Position numbers and translations under genes: made by a program
DNA from: Hydrogenophilales bacterium
GTDB lineage: Bacteria; Pseudomonadota; Gammaproteobacteria; Burkholderiales; Thiobacillaceae
DNA: 64,000 bases
Assembly (NCBI GenBank): GCA_023258975.1
Contig: JAHFRD010000006.1
Span: 166,477-230,476 of the forward strand
Reading direction: 5' to 3'
In this document: positions 40,322 to 49,476 of the stretch, piece after piece
Numbering within the stretch: position 1 is the stretch's first letter
How the letters are laid out: each line of letters begins with the position of its first letter
Notes under the pieces: generated by a model
The model's input: the letters and a program-made list of their open reading frames with translations, nothing else
Database searches by the model: none
Told to the model about the DNA's origin: nothing

Positions 40322-40350
40322 CTTAAGTGTTCGTTAAGTCTCGGTTAGGA
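40322..40350 (+). promoter_or_regulatory. Three phased TTAAG half-sites, likely response regulator operator
   Basis: TTAAG at 40323, TTAAG at 40334 and TTAGG at 40345 are direct repeats exactly 11 bp apart. This matches the layout of OmpR-family (PmrA/QseB-type) binding sites, CTTAA-N6-CTTAA. It lies 60 bp before the Ala/Lys protein start and about 170 bp before the divergent regulator start, so it could act on either. Confidence 0.7.
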
Positions 40351-40409
40351 AAATGCATCCCAGCCAAGCGCTGGTGCCTGGCGCAACCAAACCACTCTGG
40401 AGATTTCCC

Positions 40410-40652
40410 ATGAACAAGACCCTGATCGCCCTGCTCGCCGCCGCTTCCATGTTCGCTTTCGGCGCCGCCCAAGCCGCCGACGCCGCCAAGGCCGCCCCCA
40501 AGGCTGAAGCCAAAGCCGAAGCCAAGGCCGCCCCCGCCGCCGACATGAAGGCCGCCCCCGCTCCCGCCGCCGACGCGAAGGCCGCCGAAGCCAAGCCCGC
40601 CAAGAAAGACAAGCACGCCAAGAAAGACAAGAAGGCCGACGCCGCCAAGTAA
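40410..40652 (+). CDS. Small exported Ala/Lys-rich protein
   Basis: An 80-residue protein with a clear signal peptide (MNKTLIALLAAASMFAFGAA, then QA/AD cleavage). The mature part of about 58 residues is almost only Ala, Lys, Pro, Asp and Glu, arranged as AKAAPKAEAKAEAKAAP-like repeats, ending in a strongly basic KKDKHAKKDKKADAAK. It has no Cys and no predicted fold. The composition recalls acid-shock (Asr-like) or histone H1-like tails, but homology cannot be claimed. It has its own terminator and lies between two two-component systems. Confidence 0.8.
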   Translation: MNKTLIALLAAASMFAFGAAQAADAAKAAPKAEAKAEAKAAPAADMKAAPAPAADAKAAEAKPAKKDKHAKKDKKADAAK

Positions 40653-40673
40653 TTGGTGCTTCATGCCTGAAAG

Positions 40674-40702
40674 AAAAAGCGGGGTTCGCCCCGCTTTTTT
40701 TT
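40674..40702 (+). terminator. Rho-independent terminator of the Ala/Lys protein gene
   Basis: AAAAAGCGGGG, a TTCG tetraloop and CCCCGC followed by eight T. It lies 21 bp after the stop codon and just before the next response regulator gene. Confidence 0.93.
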
Positions 40703-40730
40703 CGTCCATTGAAACCCGGATAATGCCGCC

Positions 40731-41411
40731 ATGAAACTCCTGCTGGCCGAAGACGATCCCATGATCGGTGCGAGTGTGGTGCGCGGTTTGAAGCTCGCCG
40801 GTTTCGTCGTGGATTGGGTGCGCGATGGCCGCGCGGCGCGCGCGGCGCTGGAGAGCGGCGGTTACGGGTTGTTGTTGCTTGATCTCGGCCTGCCGCTACT
40901 CGACGGGGTGGCCCTGCTCAAGGAGTTGCGCCGCGGCAATCTCGATCTTCCGGTGCTGGTGGTCACCGCGCGCGATACCGTGGCGGATCGCATTTCCGGC
41001 CTCAACCTGGGGGCCGACGATTACCTCACCAAGCCGTTCGACCTGGATGAACTGATCGCGCGCATCCATGCCCTGCAACGCCGCCATCTCGGGCGCAAGC
41101 AGCCGGAAATGCGGCTGGGTGCGTTGTGCGTGAATCCACTCAGCCGCGAGGCCAGTCTGGATGGCCGGCCGCTGCCCCTGTCGCAACGCGAGTTTTCCCT
41201 GTTGGCCGCGCTGTTCGAGAAACCGGGCACGGTGTTCTCGCGCGAGCAACTGGAAGATCGCCTGTACGGTTGGGACGAGGAAGTCGCCAGCAATGCCGTC
41301 GAAGTGCACCTCCACAATCTGCGCCGCAAGCTGGGCACGGACTGGATCCGCAACGTGCGCGGCGTCGGCTACAAGCTGGTGGAGCCGGCGGCACCGACCG
41401 AAGCGAAATAA
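40731..41411 (+). CDS. OmpR-family response regulator (second system)
   Basis: A 226-residue regulator: receiver with MKLLLAEDDPMIGASVVRGL, phospho-acceptor Asp in LLLLDLGLPLLDG and Lys in DYLTKPFD; a winged-helix C-terminal domain ends WIRNVRGVGYKLVEP. The sequence is QseB/PmrA-like. The kinase gene starts 7 bp after its stop. Confidence 0.94.
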   Translation: MKLLLAEDDPMIGASVVRGLKLAGFVVDWVRDGRAARAALESGGYGLLLLDLGLPLLDGVALLKELRRGNLDLPVLVVTARDTVADRISGLNLGADDYLTKPFDLDELIARIHALQRRHLGRKQPEMRLGALCVNPLSREASLDGRPLPLSQREFSLLAALFEKPGTVFSREQLEDRLYGWDEEVASNAVEVHLHNLRRKLGTDWIRNVRGVGYKLVEPAAPTEAK

Positions 41412-41418
41412 GCGCCGC

Positions 41419-42714
41419 ATGAATTCGATCCGCGGCCGCCTCCTCCTCTGGCAGATCAGCGCGCTGCTTCTGACCGGCATGCTGGCCAGCGGAATCACCT
41501 ATGTGCTGGCCTGGGACGCGTTCAACCGCATCCGTGATTACGGCCTGGAACAGATCGCCTATTCCGTGGTGCGCCACGGCGTCGAATACGACAACGACGA
41601 GGAAGTCCGCAACGATCGCGGCCAGTTCGTCAGCCAGATCTGGGCGGTGGACGGCAGCCTGTTCTATTCCTCCCTGGCGGATGTCGGCCCGCCGCGCCAG
41701 GCGCCGGGCCTGCACATTCTCGACTGGGAGGGCGCGGAATGGCGCGTCTACACCCTCAAGGAAGGCGGGCTGACCATTCAGGTGGCGACCACCTCGGCCA
41801 ATCGCGCTCGCCGCTTCGCCACCATCGCGCCGTGGCTATTGCTGCCGCTGGGTGTGCTGGTGGTGCTGCTTGGCCTGTTGATCCGCGCGGCGGTGACGCG
41901 CGCGCTGGCGCCGCTGCAACAGGTGCGCGACGAGATCGGCCGGCGTGGCGTGCAGAGCCTGCACGCGCTGGACAGCCGCAGCATGCCGGATGAAGTCGCG
42001 CCCCTGGTGGAAACCCTGAACGATCTGCTGGTGCGCCTGGATCAGGCGCTGGTGTCGCAGCGCCGCTTCATCGCGGATGCCGCGCACGAACTGCGCACGC
42101 CGCTCACTGCGGTCAAGTTGCAGGCTCAGATCGCGCGCCGCGCGGATAACCTGGCGGAACGCGACGCGGCCCTGACGCAACTGGCCAGCGGCGTGGACCG
42201 CGCCGCCCACCTGGTCGATCAGTTGCTGGGTATGGCCCGTCTGGAGCCGGCCGCGCGCCAGGCGGTGTTCAAGCCGCTGGCCCTGGATGCCCTGGCGAAA
42301 CAAACCGTGGCGGACTTCTCGACGCTGGCCGAAGCGCGCGATATCGACCTCGGCGTCGTCGAGTGCGCCGCCATCACCCTCACCGGCCAGGCCGAGAGCC
42401 TGCGCATGATGCTGGGCAACCTGATCGACAACGCGGTGCGCTATACCCCGCGCGGTGGGCGCGTGGACGTGGAATTGCGCGAACAGGACGGCATGGCGCA
42501 ACTCTCCGTCAGCGATAACGGGCCGGGCATTCCCGTCGGCGAACGCGAGCGGGTGTTCGAGCGTTTCCAGCGCCTGGCCGGCGCCGACATTCCGGGTAGC
42601 GGCCTCGGCCTGGCCATCGTCAAACAAGTGGTGGACCTGCATGGCGGCGGGATCAGTCTGGGCGATACCCCCGGCGGTGGCCTCAAGGTCGCCATTGCAT
42701 TACCTTTGCAGTAA
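41419..42714 (+). CDS. Sensor histidine kinase, QseC-like (second system)
   Basis: A 431-residue kinase from the ATG at 41419 (MNSIRGRLLLWQISALLLTG). Two membrane helices (about 11-33 and 135-160) bracket a sensor region of about 100 residues. The HisKA motif is FIADAAHELRTPLTAVKLQ, and the ATPase domain has NLIDNAVRYTPRGG, DNGPGIPVGE and GSGLGLAIV. It shares organisation with the kinase at 38108, but the sensor sequences differ, so the two systems likely read different signals. Confidence 0.94.
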   Translation: MNSIRGRLLLWQISALLLTGMLASGITYVLAWDAFNRIRDYGLEQIAYSVVRHGVEYDNDEEVRNDRGQFVSQIWAVDGSLFYSSLADVGPPRQAPGLHILDWEGAEWRVYTLKEGGLTIQVATTSANRARRFATIAPWLLLPLGVLVVLLGLLIRAAVTRALAPLQQVRDEIGRRGVQSLHALDSRSMPDEVAPLVETLNDLLVRLDQALVSQRRFIADAAHELRTPLTAVKLQAQIARRADNLAERDAALTQLASGVDRAAHLVDQLLGMARLEPAARQAVFKPLALDALAKQTVADFSTLAEARDIDLGVVECAAITLTGQAESLRMMLGNLIDNAVRYTPRGGRVDVELREQDGMAQLSVSDNGPGIPVGERERVFERFQRLAGADIPGSGLGLAIVKQVVDLHGGGISLGDTPGGGLKVAIALPLQ

Positions 42715-42734
42715 CTCGCCGGCGTGGCGTTAAC

Positions 42735-45635
42735 ATGGCGGCCTCGAACGCTGCCGCAGGCGCACCCTTGCCAGTGCAACTTACGCCCTATCTGCAATTC
42801 GTTGGCGCCCCGCCGGATACCAGCCTGCTCTACGCCGGTATCTATGATCCCTGGCTGGTTGCGCTGTCGATCCTGATCGCGTCGTTTGCCTCCTATGCCG
42901 CGCTTGATGTGGCGGCGCGCATCGCTTCCAGTTCGTCCCGCGCGCAAGCGGCGTGGTGGACCGGGATCGGCGCCCTGGCGATGGGGGGCGGCACCTGGGC
43001 CATGCACTTCATCGGCATGCTGGCCTTCAGCCTGCCCTGTAGCGTCCGTTACGATCCCGGCATCACCCTGATTTCCATCCTGCCCGGCATTCTGGCCAGC
43101 GCGGTGGCGCTGCGAGTCATCAGCCGCGTCAACGTCACCCCGGGCGCCTTGCTGGTCGGTGGCCTGTTGTTGGGAATGGGGATCGGCGCCATGCACTACA
43201 CCGGCATGGCGGCCTACCGGCTGGAGGGCCTGGTGCGTTACGACCCGGCGCTGTTTTCCATTTCGCTGGTGGTGGCCGTGCTCCTGGCATTTCTGGCGCT
43301 GTGGATACGCGGCGGCTTGCGCGGCCATGTGCCGCCACGCTGGCTCGCTCTGCTGAGTGCCCTGGTGATGGGCGGCGCGGTGTCCGGCATGCATTACACG
43401 GCGATGACGGCGGCCTATTTCATCAGCGATGGGCGCCCGGATATTGCCGATTCCGGCCTCTCCGCCAATTTCCTGGCGCTCTGGGTCAGCATGATTACCT
43501 CGCTGCTGATCGGCCTGGTGCTGGTCACGACCGTGGCCTGGCGACAGCGCGATCTGGCGCGCCGCCTGCAAATCAGCGAGCAGCGCATCCGCCGCATCCT
43601 GGACTCCACCCAGGAGGGCTTTCTGATGGCCGACCTCGATGATGTGGTGATTCAGGTCAACCCCGCCTTCGCGAAACTGCTGGGGGGCGAGCCGGAGGGA
43701 ATCATGGGCCGCTCGCTGTACGACTTCGTCGACCCCGCCAACCACGCCATCCTGGAGGCGCAAGGGATCAGGCGCGCGCGCGGCGAACAATCCGTCTACG
43801 AACTCGATCTGACCCGGCTGGATGGAAACCTGGCGCCCTGCCAGTTCAGCGCCACCCCGATCACCGACGAGACCGGAACGCGTACCGGATCGTTCGCCCT
43901 GGTCAGCGACCTGTCCGGACGCCGCGCCCATGAGGCCTATGTGCGCCAGGTGGTCGCCATGTTCGAGAGCACCGCCGAGGGCGTGATGCTGACCGACCTC
44001 GAAGGCCACATTCTTTCGGTCAATCCGGCCTTCACGGCGGTGACCGGCTACACGGAAGCCGAAGCGCTCGGGCGCAATCCGAGTTTTCTCAAGTCCGGCC
44101 GCCACAGCGACGAGTTTTATCAAGCGATGTGGGCGGAACTGGTCGCCACCGGCCACTGGCAGGGCGAAGTCTGGGATCGCCGCAAGAATGGCGAGATCTA
44201 TCCCGAGTGGCTCACCATCAGCGCCGTGCATGACGCATCCGGCGCGGTGCAAAGTTATGTCGGCGTGTTTTCCGACATCAGCCACATCAAACGTTCCGAG
44301 GAGGAACTGGAGCGCCTCGCGCATTACGACCCGCTCACCGGCCTGCCCAACCGCATCCTCATGCACGCCCAGCTCAACCACGCGCTGGATCGCGCGGGGC
44401 GGCACAAGGAACGGGTCGCGGTCATGGTGCTGGATCTGGACGGGTTCAAGACCGTCAACGACAGTCTCGGCCACCCGGCCGGCGACCTGTTGTTGCAGAC
44501 CATCGCCGGACGCCTGCATCGTCTGCTGCGGAGCGAGGACACCGTGGCGCGCATGGGTGGTGACGAGTTCGCGGTGATCGCGGAAGCGGTCGGCAATGCC
44601 GGCAACCCGGGCTTGATCGCGGAAAAAATCATCCAGGCGGTGGCCGAGCCGGTGGATCTGAACGGCCACCGCGCCCTGGTCACCGCCAGTGTCGGCATCG
44701 CCCTCTACCCCGATGACGGCAACGACACCACCAGCCTGCTGCAAGCCGCCGACATGGCCATGTATGCCAGCAAGCAGGCCGGCCGCAACACCAGCCGCTT
44801 CCATCATGCCGACATGACGCGCGCCGCGCGGCAACGTCTGGTCATCGAACACGGCCTGCGCCGCGCCCTGGATAACCAGGAACTGGAAGTCTGGTTTCAG
44901 CCGCAGTTCGCGCTCGCCTCGGGCGCGCTGGTCGGCGCCGAGGCGTTGGTGCGCTGGCGCTCGCCGGAACGCGGACTGGTGCCGCCCAATGAGTTCATTC
45001 CCATCGCCGAGGAGACCGGCCTGATCCTGCCGCTGGGCGAATGGGTGTTGCGCCAGTCCTGTCGCCACGCGGTCGAATGGCGCGCGCGCGGCCTGGAGGC
45101 GGGCTCGGTTTCGGTCAACGTGGCGGGCCCGCAGATCGAGCGCGGCGATTTTTTCTCCGTTGTGAAAACCGTGCTGGAGGAAACCGGCTGGCCCGCCGAG
45201 CGGCTGGAACTGGAAATCACGGAAAGTTTCCTGCTGCGCAACGCGGAACAAGCCATGACGGTGGTGGACAAGCTGTTCCAACTGGGCGTGAAGGTCGCCA
45301 TCGACGACTTCGGAACCGGCTATTCCTCGCTTTCCTATCTGAAGTATCTGCGCGTCCACAAACTCAAGATCGACCAGAGCTTCGTGCGCGACCTGCCCGA
45401 GGATCGTGACGATGGCGCCATCACCCGCGCGGTCATCTCCCTGGGCCACAACCTGGGTTTCAGCGTCATCGCCGAGGGCGTGGAAACCGACGCCCAGCGC
45501 GAATTCCTGAAACGTGAAGGCTGCGACCAGGCGCAAGGCTATTTCTACAGCCGGCCCCTGCCGGCGGCGGAATTCGAAAACTTTCTACGCGCGCGCACGG
45601 CTGCGGGTCGCGCTGAAAAAGCACGCCCCGTGTAG
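42735..45635 (+). CDS. MHYT-PAS-GGDEF-EAL cyclic-di-GMP signalling protein
   Basis: The protein has 966 residues. An N-terminal seven-helix MHYT sensor (about 35-270) shows three motifs, WAMHFIGM, GAMHYTGM and GMHYTAM, proposed to bind copper and sense O2, CO or NO. Two PAS domains follow (about 285-405 and 410-535), then a diguanylate cyclase domain with intact RMGGDEFAVI and a phosphodiesterase domain with AEALVRW and IDDFGTGYSSLSYLK. Both catalytic motifs appear intact, so either activity is possible. It starts 20 bp after the kinase gene and may be co-transcribed with the two-component system. Confidence 0.95.
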   Translation: MAASNAAAGAPLPVQLTPYLQFVGAPPDTSLLYAGIYDPWLVALSILIASFASYAALDVAARIASSSSRAQAAWWTGIGALAMGGGTWAMHFIGMLAFSLPCSVRYDPGITLISILPGILASAVALRVISRVNVTPGALLVGGLLLGMGIGAMHYTGMAAYRLEGLVRYDPALFSISLVVAVLLAFLALWIRGGLRGHVPPRWLALLSALVMGGAVSGMHYTAMTAAYFISDGRPDIADSGLSANFLALWVSMITSLLIGLVLVTTVAWRQRDLARRLQISEQRIRRILDSTQEGFLMADLDDVVIQVNPAFAKLLGGEPEGIMGRSLYDFVDPANHAILEAQGIRRARGEQSVYELDLTRLDGNLAPCQFSATPITDETGTRTGSFALVSDLSGRRAHEAYVRQVVAMFESTAEGVMLTDLEGHILSVNPAFTAVTGYTEAEALGRNPSFLKSGRHSDEFYQAMWAELVATGHWQGEVWDRRKNGEIYPEWLTISAVHDASGAVQSYVGVFSDISHIKRSEEELERLAHYDPLTGLPNRILMHAQLNHALDRAGRHKERVAVMVLDLDGFKTVNDSLGHPAGDLLLQTIAGRLHRLLRSEDTVARMGGDEFAVIAEAVGNAGNPGLIAEKIIQAVAEPVDLNGHRALVTASVGIALYPDDGNDTTSLLQAADMAMYASKQAGRNTSRFHHADMTRAARQRLVIEHGLRRALDNQELEVWFQPQFALASGALVGAEALVRWRSPERGLVPPNEFIPIAEETGLILPLGEWVLRQSCRHAVEWRARGLEAGSVSVNVAGPQIERGDFFSVVKTVLEETGWPAERLELEITESFLLRNAEQAMTVVDKLFQLGVKVAIDDFGTGYSSLSYLKYLRVHKLKIDQSFVRDLPEDRDDGAITRAVISLGHNLGFSVIAEGVETDAQREFLKREGCDQAQGYFYSRPLPAAEFENFLRARTAAGRAEKARPV

Positions 45636-45647
45636 CGCCGGCGCTAC
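45632..45647. repeat. Minimal GTAGCGCCGGCGCTAC palindrome
   Basis: A perfect 16-bp palindrome with the outer ends of the GTAGCGCCGGCG family joined without the usual core. It overlaps the stop codon of the c-di-GMP gene (TAG at 45633-45635). Confidence 0.75.
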
Positions 45648-45800
45648 CAACCACGGAAACCCTCATCCGAACCCACGCTGGCAAAGGTTCTGCCTGGAGT
45701 GTGGCGTGACCCGATCCGGCATTCGGCAAATTCGGCCCATTGGTTGCTGCACCGCACAAATCGTGGCAATCTGCGCGGCGTTCTCGTTTGTTGACCCGCC

Positions 45801-47273
45801 GTGACTTCTTCCACCTCCGACTCTCCCGCTCCGCCCCCCGAATCGGTAGCGGCGGACCCGCTCACCACGCCCCTGTCCGCCCTGGTGCGGCGCGGGCCCG
45901 TGTCCTGTTCACTGGAGTGCGCGGTGCGTGAGGCGCTGGACATCATGCGGCGCGAGAACGTCGGTTCCATCCTGCTGACCGATGACCAGGGCGGGGCGGC
46001 CGGCATGTTCACCCTCAAGGATCTGCGCGACCGCGTGGCCTTGGGCGCTTGCGATATCGACCAGGCCATGCGTCACGTGATGACGCCCAACCCGTTTTCC
46101 CTACCCGATACCGCTCCCGCCTTCGAGGCCGCCCTGGCCATGGCGCGGCGTTCCATCCATCACGTGGTGGTGACGCATGACGGCCGGGTGTCCGGGGTGA
46201 TCTCGGAAAAGGATCTGTTCACCCTGCAACAGGTGGGTGTGTCGCGCATCGCCAGCACGCTATGCCTGGCGGAAGACCTGGTGACGCTACAGCACGCGGC
46301 CGAGGACATCCGCCGCCTGGCGCGCAACCTGATGGCGCAGGGCGTGAGCGCGGAACAACTGACCCGGCTGATCTCCCAACTCAACGACCAGCTCACCCAG
46401 CGCATCCTCTATCTGGCTTTCGCGGGCAGCGGCCTTGAGGAAGTGGCCTGGTGCTGGCTGGCGCTGGGTTCGGAAGGCCGCTACGAACAGACCTTGCTTA
46501 CCGATCAGGACAACGGCCTGATCTTCACCGTGCCGCAAGGCGCCGCCGTCGAGGCGTTGCGTGAGCCCATGCTGGCCGCCGCGCGACAGGCCAATGAATG
46601 GCTGGATGCCTGTGGTTTCCCTCTGTGCAAGGGCGAGATCATGGCCGGCAACCCGAATTGGTGTCTGTCTCTGGAGGAATGGCAACACACCTTCGGCGAC
46701 TGGATATTCCGCGGTGACGCGCCGGTGCTGCTCAATGCCAGCATCTTCTTCGATTTCCGCGCCCTGGCCGGCGACACGCGTCTGGATAAATACTTGCGTG
46801 GCTGGCTCAACAACAGCATCAGGAGCAACCGCCAGTTCCTCAAACTGATGGTGCAAAACGCTTTGGGCAACCGGCCGCCGCTGGGCCTGGTGCGCGACTT
46901 CGTGGTGGATGGCGAGGGCGCGGAGGCTAATACCATCGACCTCAAATTGCACGGCGCCACGCCCTTCGTCGATGCCGCGCGCATCTTCGCGCTGGCGGCG
47001 GGCCTCGACGAGACCGGCACGGCGCGGCGCCTGCGCGGCGCCGGCGAGGTCTGGAAATTGAATGGCCAGGAGGTCGAATCCTGGGTGGAAAGTTTTTTGT
47101 TCATCCAGCAGATGCGCCTGCAACTGCACCAGTCCCAACTGGAAAAGGGCTTGCCGTTGAGCAACCGCCTCGACCCGGAGCGCCTCACCAGCGTGGAACG
47201 CCAGGCGCTCAAGGAAGCCTTCCGCCAGGCCCGCAAGCTGCAAGGGCGTCTGGAGAGTTTTTTCCAGTTCTGA
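45801..47273 (+). CDS. CBS-domain DUF294 nucleotidyltransferase-like protein
   Basis: A 490-residue protein from a GTG at 45801. A pair of CBS domains (about 30-150) is followed by a DUF294 nucleotidyltransferase-fold domain with GSEGRYEQTLLTDQDNGLI and a C-terminal DUF294 domain (ending QALKEAFRQARKLQ). In related proteins this part regulates signalling, with the CBS pair binding adenylates. Unlike the paralogue at 55881 it lacks the N-terminal cyclic-nucleotide-binding domain and is not followed by an exonuclease gene. Confidence 0.9.
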   Translation: MTSSTSDSPAPPPESVAADPLTTPLSALVRRGPVSCSLECAVREALDIMRRENVGSILLTDDQGGAAGMFTLKDLRDRVALGACDIDQAMRHVMTPNPFSLPDTAPAFEAALAMARRSIHHVVVTHDGRVSGVISEKDLFTLQQVGVSRIASTLCLAEDLVTLQHAAEDIRRLARNLMAQGVSAEQLTRLISQLNDQLTQRILYLAFAGSGLEEVAWCWLALGSEGRYEQTLLTDQDNGLIFTVPQGAAVEALREPMLAAARQANEWLDACGFPLCKGEIMAGNPNWCLSLEEWQHTFGDWIFRGDAPVLLNASIFFDFRALAGDTRLDKYLRGWLNNSIRSNRQFLKLMVQNALGNRPPLGLVRDFVVDGEGAEANTIDLKLHGATPFVDAARIFALAAGLDETGTARRLRGAGEVWKLNGQEVESWVESFLFIQQMRLQLHQSQLEKGLPLSNRLDPERLTSVERQALKEAFRQARKLQGRLESFFQF

Positions 47274-47379
47274 GCGCCGACATCACCTCAGCCCTGAAAG
47301 CCCAGTAGTCAGAAAAATCTGGGCAGGTTTGGCCGTGACCAACGAAAACTCGGCAGAACAGGCCGGCATTTATTGCCCA

Positions 47380-48510
47380 CTATTTGAGCAGCGGCGGCAG
47401 TTTTCCCGCATCCGGCGGGGAATCCACATTCATCGGATTCGGCTTCCAGTTCAGCTTGCAGTTGTGTTCGAAGGCGGGATCGGCCACGCCATCGGTGCCT
47501 GGACGCTGGCGGACTTCGCAGTTGAGTATCACCGGCAGGGGGCCGGGGCAGTCGCAGTGGTAGCGATCCACCGCGCGCTGGTCGACGATGGAAATACCTT
47601 TTTCCCGTTCCAGTATCTTGAGGCGATCCAGCAGGCTGCCCCTGCCCGGCTCCAGATTACCCTGGTTGGTACGTTCGAAATACAGGGTACGCGGCTCATA
47701 GCCGTTGCGTATCCGTACCGGATTTTCGTAGCGCTCCACGGTGCGCGCCTCGCCCAGCAGGGTGCCGGCGCTGTCCGGGTCGCCGTAGCGGGTATGGCCG
47801 AATTCGTGGGAAAGAATGGCATGCGGATCCACCAGTTCATTGCTGCTGGGGAAGTGGCAACGCAAGCCGGCATCCCCCAGGCCGATGCCCCCCGGCTGCG
47901 CCATCGCCCCCGGCCCGGAGTAGGCGCCGAATTTGAACACCTGGGCATCCTCGGCGAATTGACCGGCCTCCGTCAGGCGGCCGGTCAACAACCGGGACAA
48001 GCGTGGCATGTGGCCGCTTTTCAGGGCGCGCCGCCACATGTCCTGGTCATATTCCAGATAGCCCTTGTTGAACAGACGCAGGGTGTCGTCCGCCACCTCG
48101 CGCAGCCACACCGCCCCGGCATCGCCCAGGGCGAACCGTTCAAGCAATTCGAGTTGTGGCGGCGGCAGCGCCAGGGTGCGGGTATTCACTTCGCCCTTGC
48201 GCGCCAGGTTGATTCGTCGCGCCAATTCGAAATGCTCGACCCGGCGCGCTTTTTCCACCTCGGCATTCGCCGGCGGCGACATTCCGCGTCCGGCCCGTGG
48301 CGATGCGCTTGCCGCGCCACCTGGAGCGCAGATCAGCGCGATCTCGCCTCCCGCCTGCCAAGGCTGCGCCAACTCCCCTTGCAGATCGACCTGGGGGCGC
48401 CGTTCCGGTGGTACGGCAAAGCCCTCCGGCGCCACCGGGCAAGCCGCCAAGGCACTGGCCGCCGACCAGAAGGGTAAAAGCAGTGCGAGTATTGCGGCGA
48501 AGGGGGCCAT
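47380..48510 (-). CDS. Exported zinc metallopeptidase-like protein (HEFGH motif)
   Basis: From the ATG at 48510 it has 376 residues, with a signal peptide (MAPFAAILALLLPFWSAASALA); longer in-frame starts (48606, 48669) add a non-signal N-terminus. The motif ILSHEFGHTRYGDPDSAGTL contains HEFGH, the zincin signature, with possible further ligands downstream. Several Cys (CDCPG, NCEVRQ, HNCKL) suggest disulfides. The family is not recognised. It converges on the CBS-DUF294 gene. Confidence 0.75.
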   Translation of the reverse strand: MAPFAAILALLLPFWSAASALAACPVAPEGFAVPPERRPQVDLQGELAQPWQAGGEIALICAPGGAASASPRAGRGMSPPANAEVEKARRVEHFELARRINLARKGEVNTRTLALPPPQLELLERFALGDAGAVWLREVADDTLRLFNKGYLEYDQDMWRRALKSGHMPRLSRLLTGRLTEAGQFAEDAQVFKFGAYSGPGAMAQPGGIGLGDAGLRCHFPSSNELVDPHAILSHEFGHTRYGDPDSAGTLLGEARTVERYENPVRIRNGYEPRTLYFERTNQGNLEPGRGSLLDRLKILEREKGISIVDQRAVDRYHCDCPGPLPVILNCEVRQRPGTDGVADPAFEHNCKLNWKPNPMNVDSPPDAGKLPPLLK

Positions 48511-48658
48511 GACCCTGGGGTTCGAAGACGTGTTACCGATTAGATATGCGCTTCCCAGGCTCGACGCAAGCGTCCTCTCTCCGACAGGTTTGCGAAGAGG
48601 GCTCATGGGTGGTTTTTCGGCTGCATTGTTAATATCGCCGCGTTGCCTGACGGATCGA

Positions 48659-49084
48659 ATGGACATCATGGACTACGAGCAGGAATCCTTTGAGCGTGAG
48701 CAAGCGCTGGAACATGTGTCTTCGGCGCTGCCCGCCGCCACCTATAACCTCACACGCATCCTGCTCGCCGCCAGCGCCACCCGGTGTGTCTTCGTTCCCA
48801 TCCGCGGCATGCAATACCTGGCGGTGATCGATCAGGAGGAGATCATCTTCGTGGATAGCCAATACAAACGCTGGGTGGAGGTGGCCTGGCGCGGTTTCAA
48901 GCCACAGGCGCGCGAGGCGCTGGATGCGCCGGTGGCCTACCAGGCGGTGTTCTACACGCCGAACGGGAACGATACGCAGCGTCGCCTGCGGGGCGAATTC
49001 CACTCGGCACTGGAACTGCTGGCCACGCGCCGACGGCCGACGGCGACGGCGCACATCCTGCCGTTACCGCGCAAAGACGGGTAG
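48659..49084 (+). CDS. Conserved-looking protein of unknown function
   Basis: Up to 141 residues from the ATG at 48659; ATG at 48668 is an alternative start. The sequence has a normal soluble composition (LTRILLAASATRCVFVPIRG, then LAVIDQEEIIFVDSQYKRWV) and codon bias typical of the neighbours. It has no signal peptide, membrane segment or motif I can assign. It is divergent from the metallopeptidase gene by 148 bp. Confidence 0.65.
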   Translation: MDIMDYEQESFEREQALEHVSSALPAATYNLTRILLAASATRCVFVPIRGMQYLAVIDQEEIIFVDSQYKRWVEVAWRGFKPQAREALDAPVAYQAVFYTPNGNDTQRRLRGEFHSALELLATRRRPTATAHILPLPRKDG

Positions 49085-49094
49085 GGCGCACCGA

Positions 49095-49153
49095 TATAGC
49101 GCCAGCGTCCTTGCCGGCGTCTTTAAAACAGCCGGCTGGAAGCCGGCGCTACA
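49095..49153. repeat. Palindromic repeat, GTAGCGCCGGCG family, degenerate
   Basis: The left arm ATAGCGCCAGCGTCC is imperfect, and the right arm ends AAGCCGGCGCTACA, in the gap between the unknown gene and the end of the cbb operon. A half-copy of the GTAGGGTGCGCC family (GTAGGGCGCACC) lies just before it at 49081. Confidence 0.7.
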
Positions 49154-49170
49154 TTGAGGGCTACACCGGA

Positions 49171-49467
49171 TTACTCGTCCTCGCCCAGTTCCGGGTCCCA
49201 GCCCTTGTCGCGGGCGGTCTTGATGGCGCGGTCATAGAGATCGGCATGGCGCTGGCGCAGATCGGCGGGCAGGCGGCTGGGCAGGTTGCTGTACTTGTCC
49301 CATTCAGCCTGCACCTGTTCCATGAGGTTCTGCATGCGGCCGGTCTGCCAGCCGGTGCATTCCTCGGTTTCCGGAATCAGGCCGAACAGCCAGCCGTCCA
49401 GCACGATGCGGCCCAACTGGGTGATGCCGTGTTTATCGTTGCTGAAACCTGGGTAGACATTGTCCAT
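49171..49467 (-). CDS. Small protein encoded after cbbO, function unknown
   Basis: A 98-residue protein, MDNVYPGFSNDKHGITQLGR, with a Trp/Asp-rich C-terminal half and an acidic end. There is no signal or membrane segment and no motif known to me. The gene starts 9 bp after cbbO, so it is the last member of the cbbLSQO transcript and probably relates to RuBisCO activation or assembly; that is contextual inference. Confidence 0.75.
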   Translation of the reverse strand: MDNVYPGFSNDKHGITQLGRIVLDGWLFGLIPETEECTGWQTGRMQNLMEQVQAEWDKYSNLPSRLPADLRQRHADLYDRAIKTARDKGWDPELGEDE

Positions 49468-49476
49468 GTTGAATTC

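Noticed and set aside
40410..40652. Interpreting the Ala/Lys peptide as a RiPP or bacteriocin precursor
   Set aside because: There is a plain Sec signal, no modification or export enzymes nearby, and no double-Gly leader.
42441..45536. A 1031-codon open frame antisense to the MHYT-GGDEF-EAL gene
   Set aside because: High-GC codon bias leaves the opposite strand open; the composition is His/Gln/Arg/Gly-rich and the plus strand encodes recognised domains throughout.
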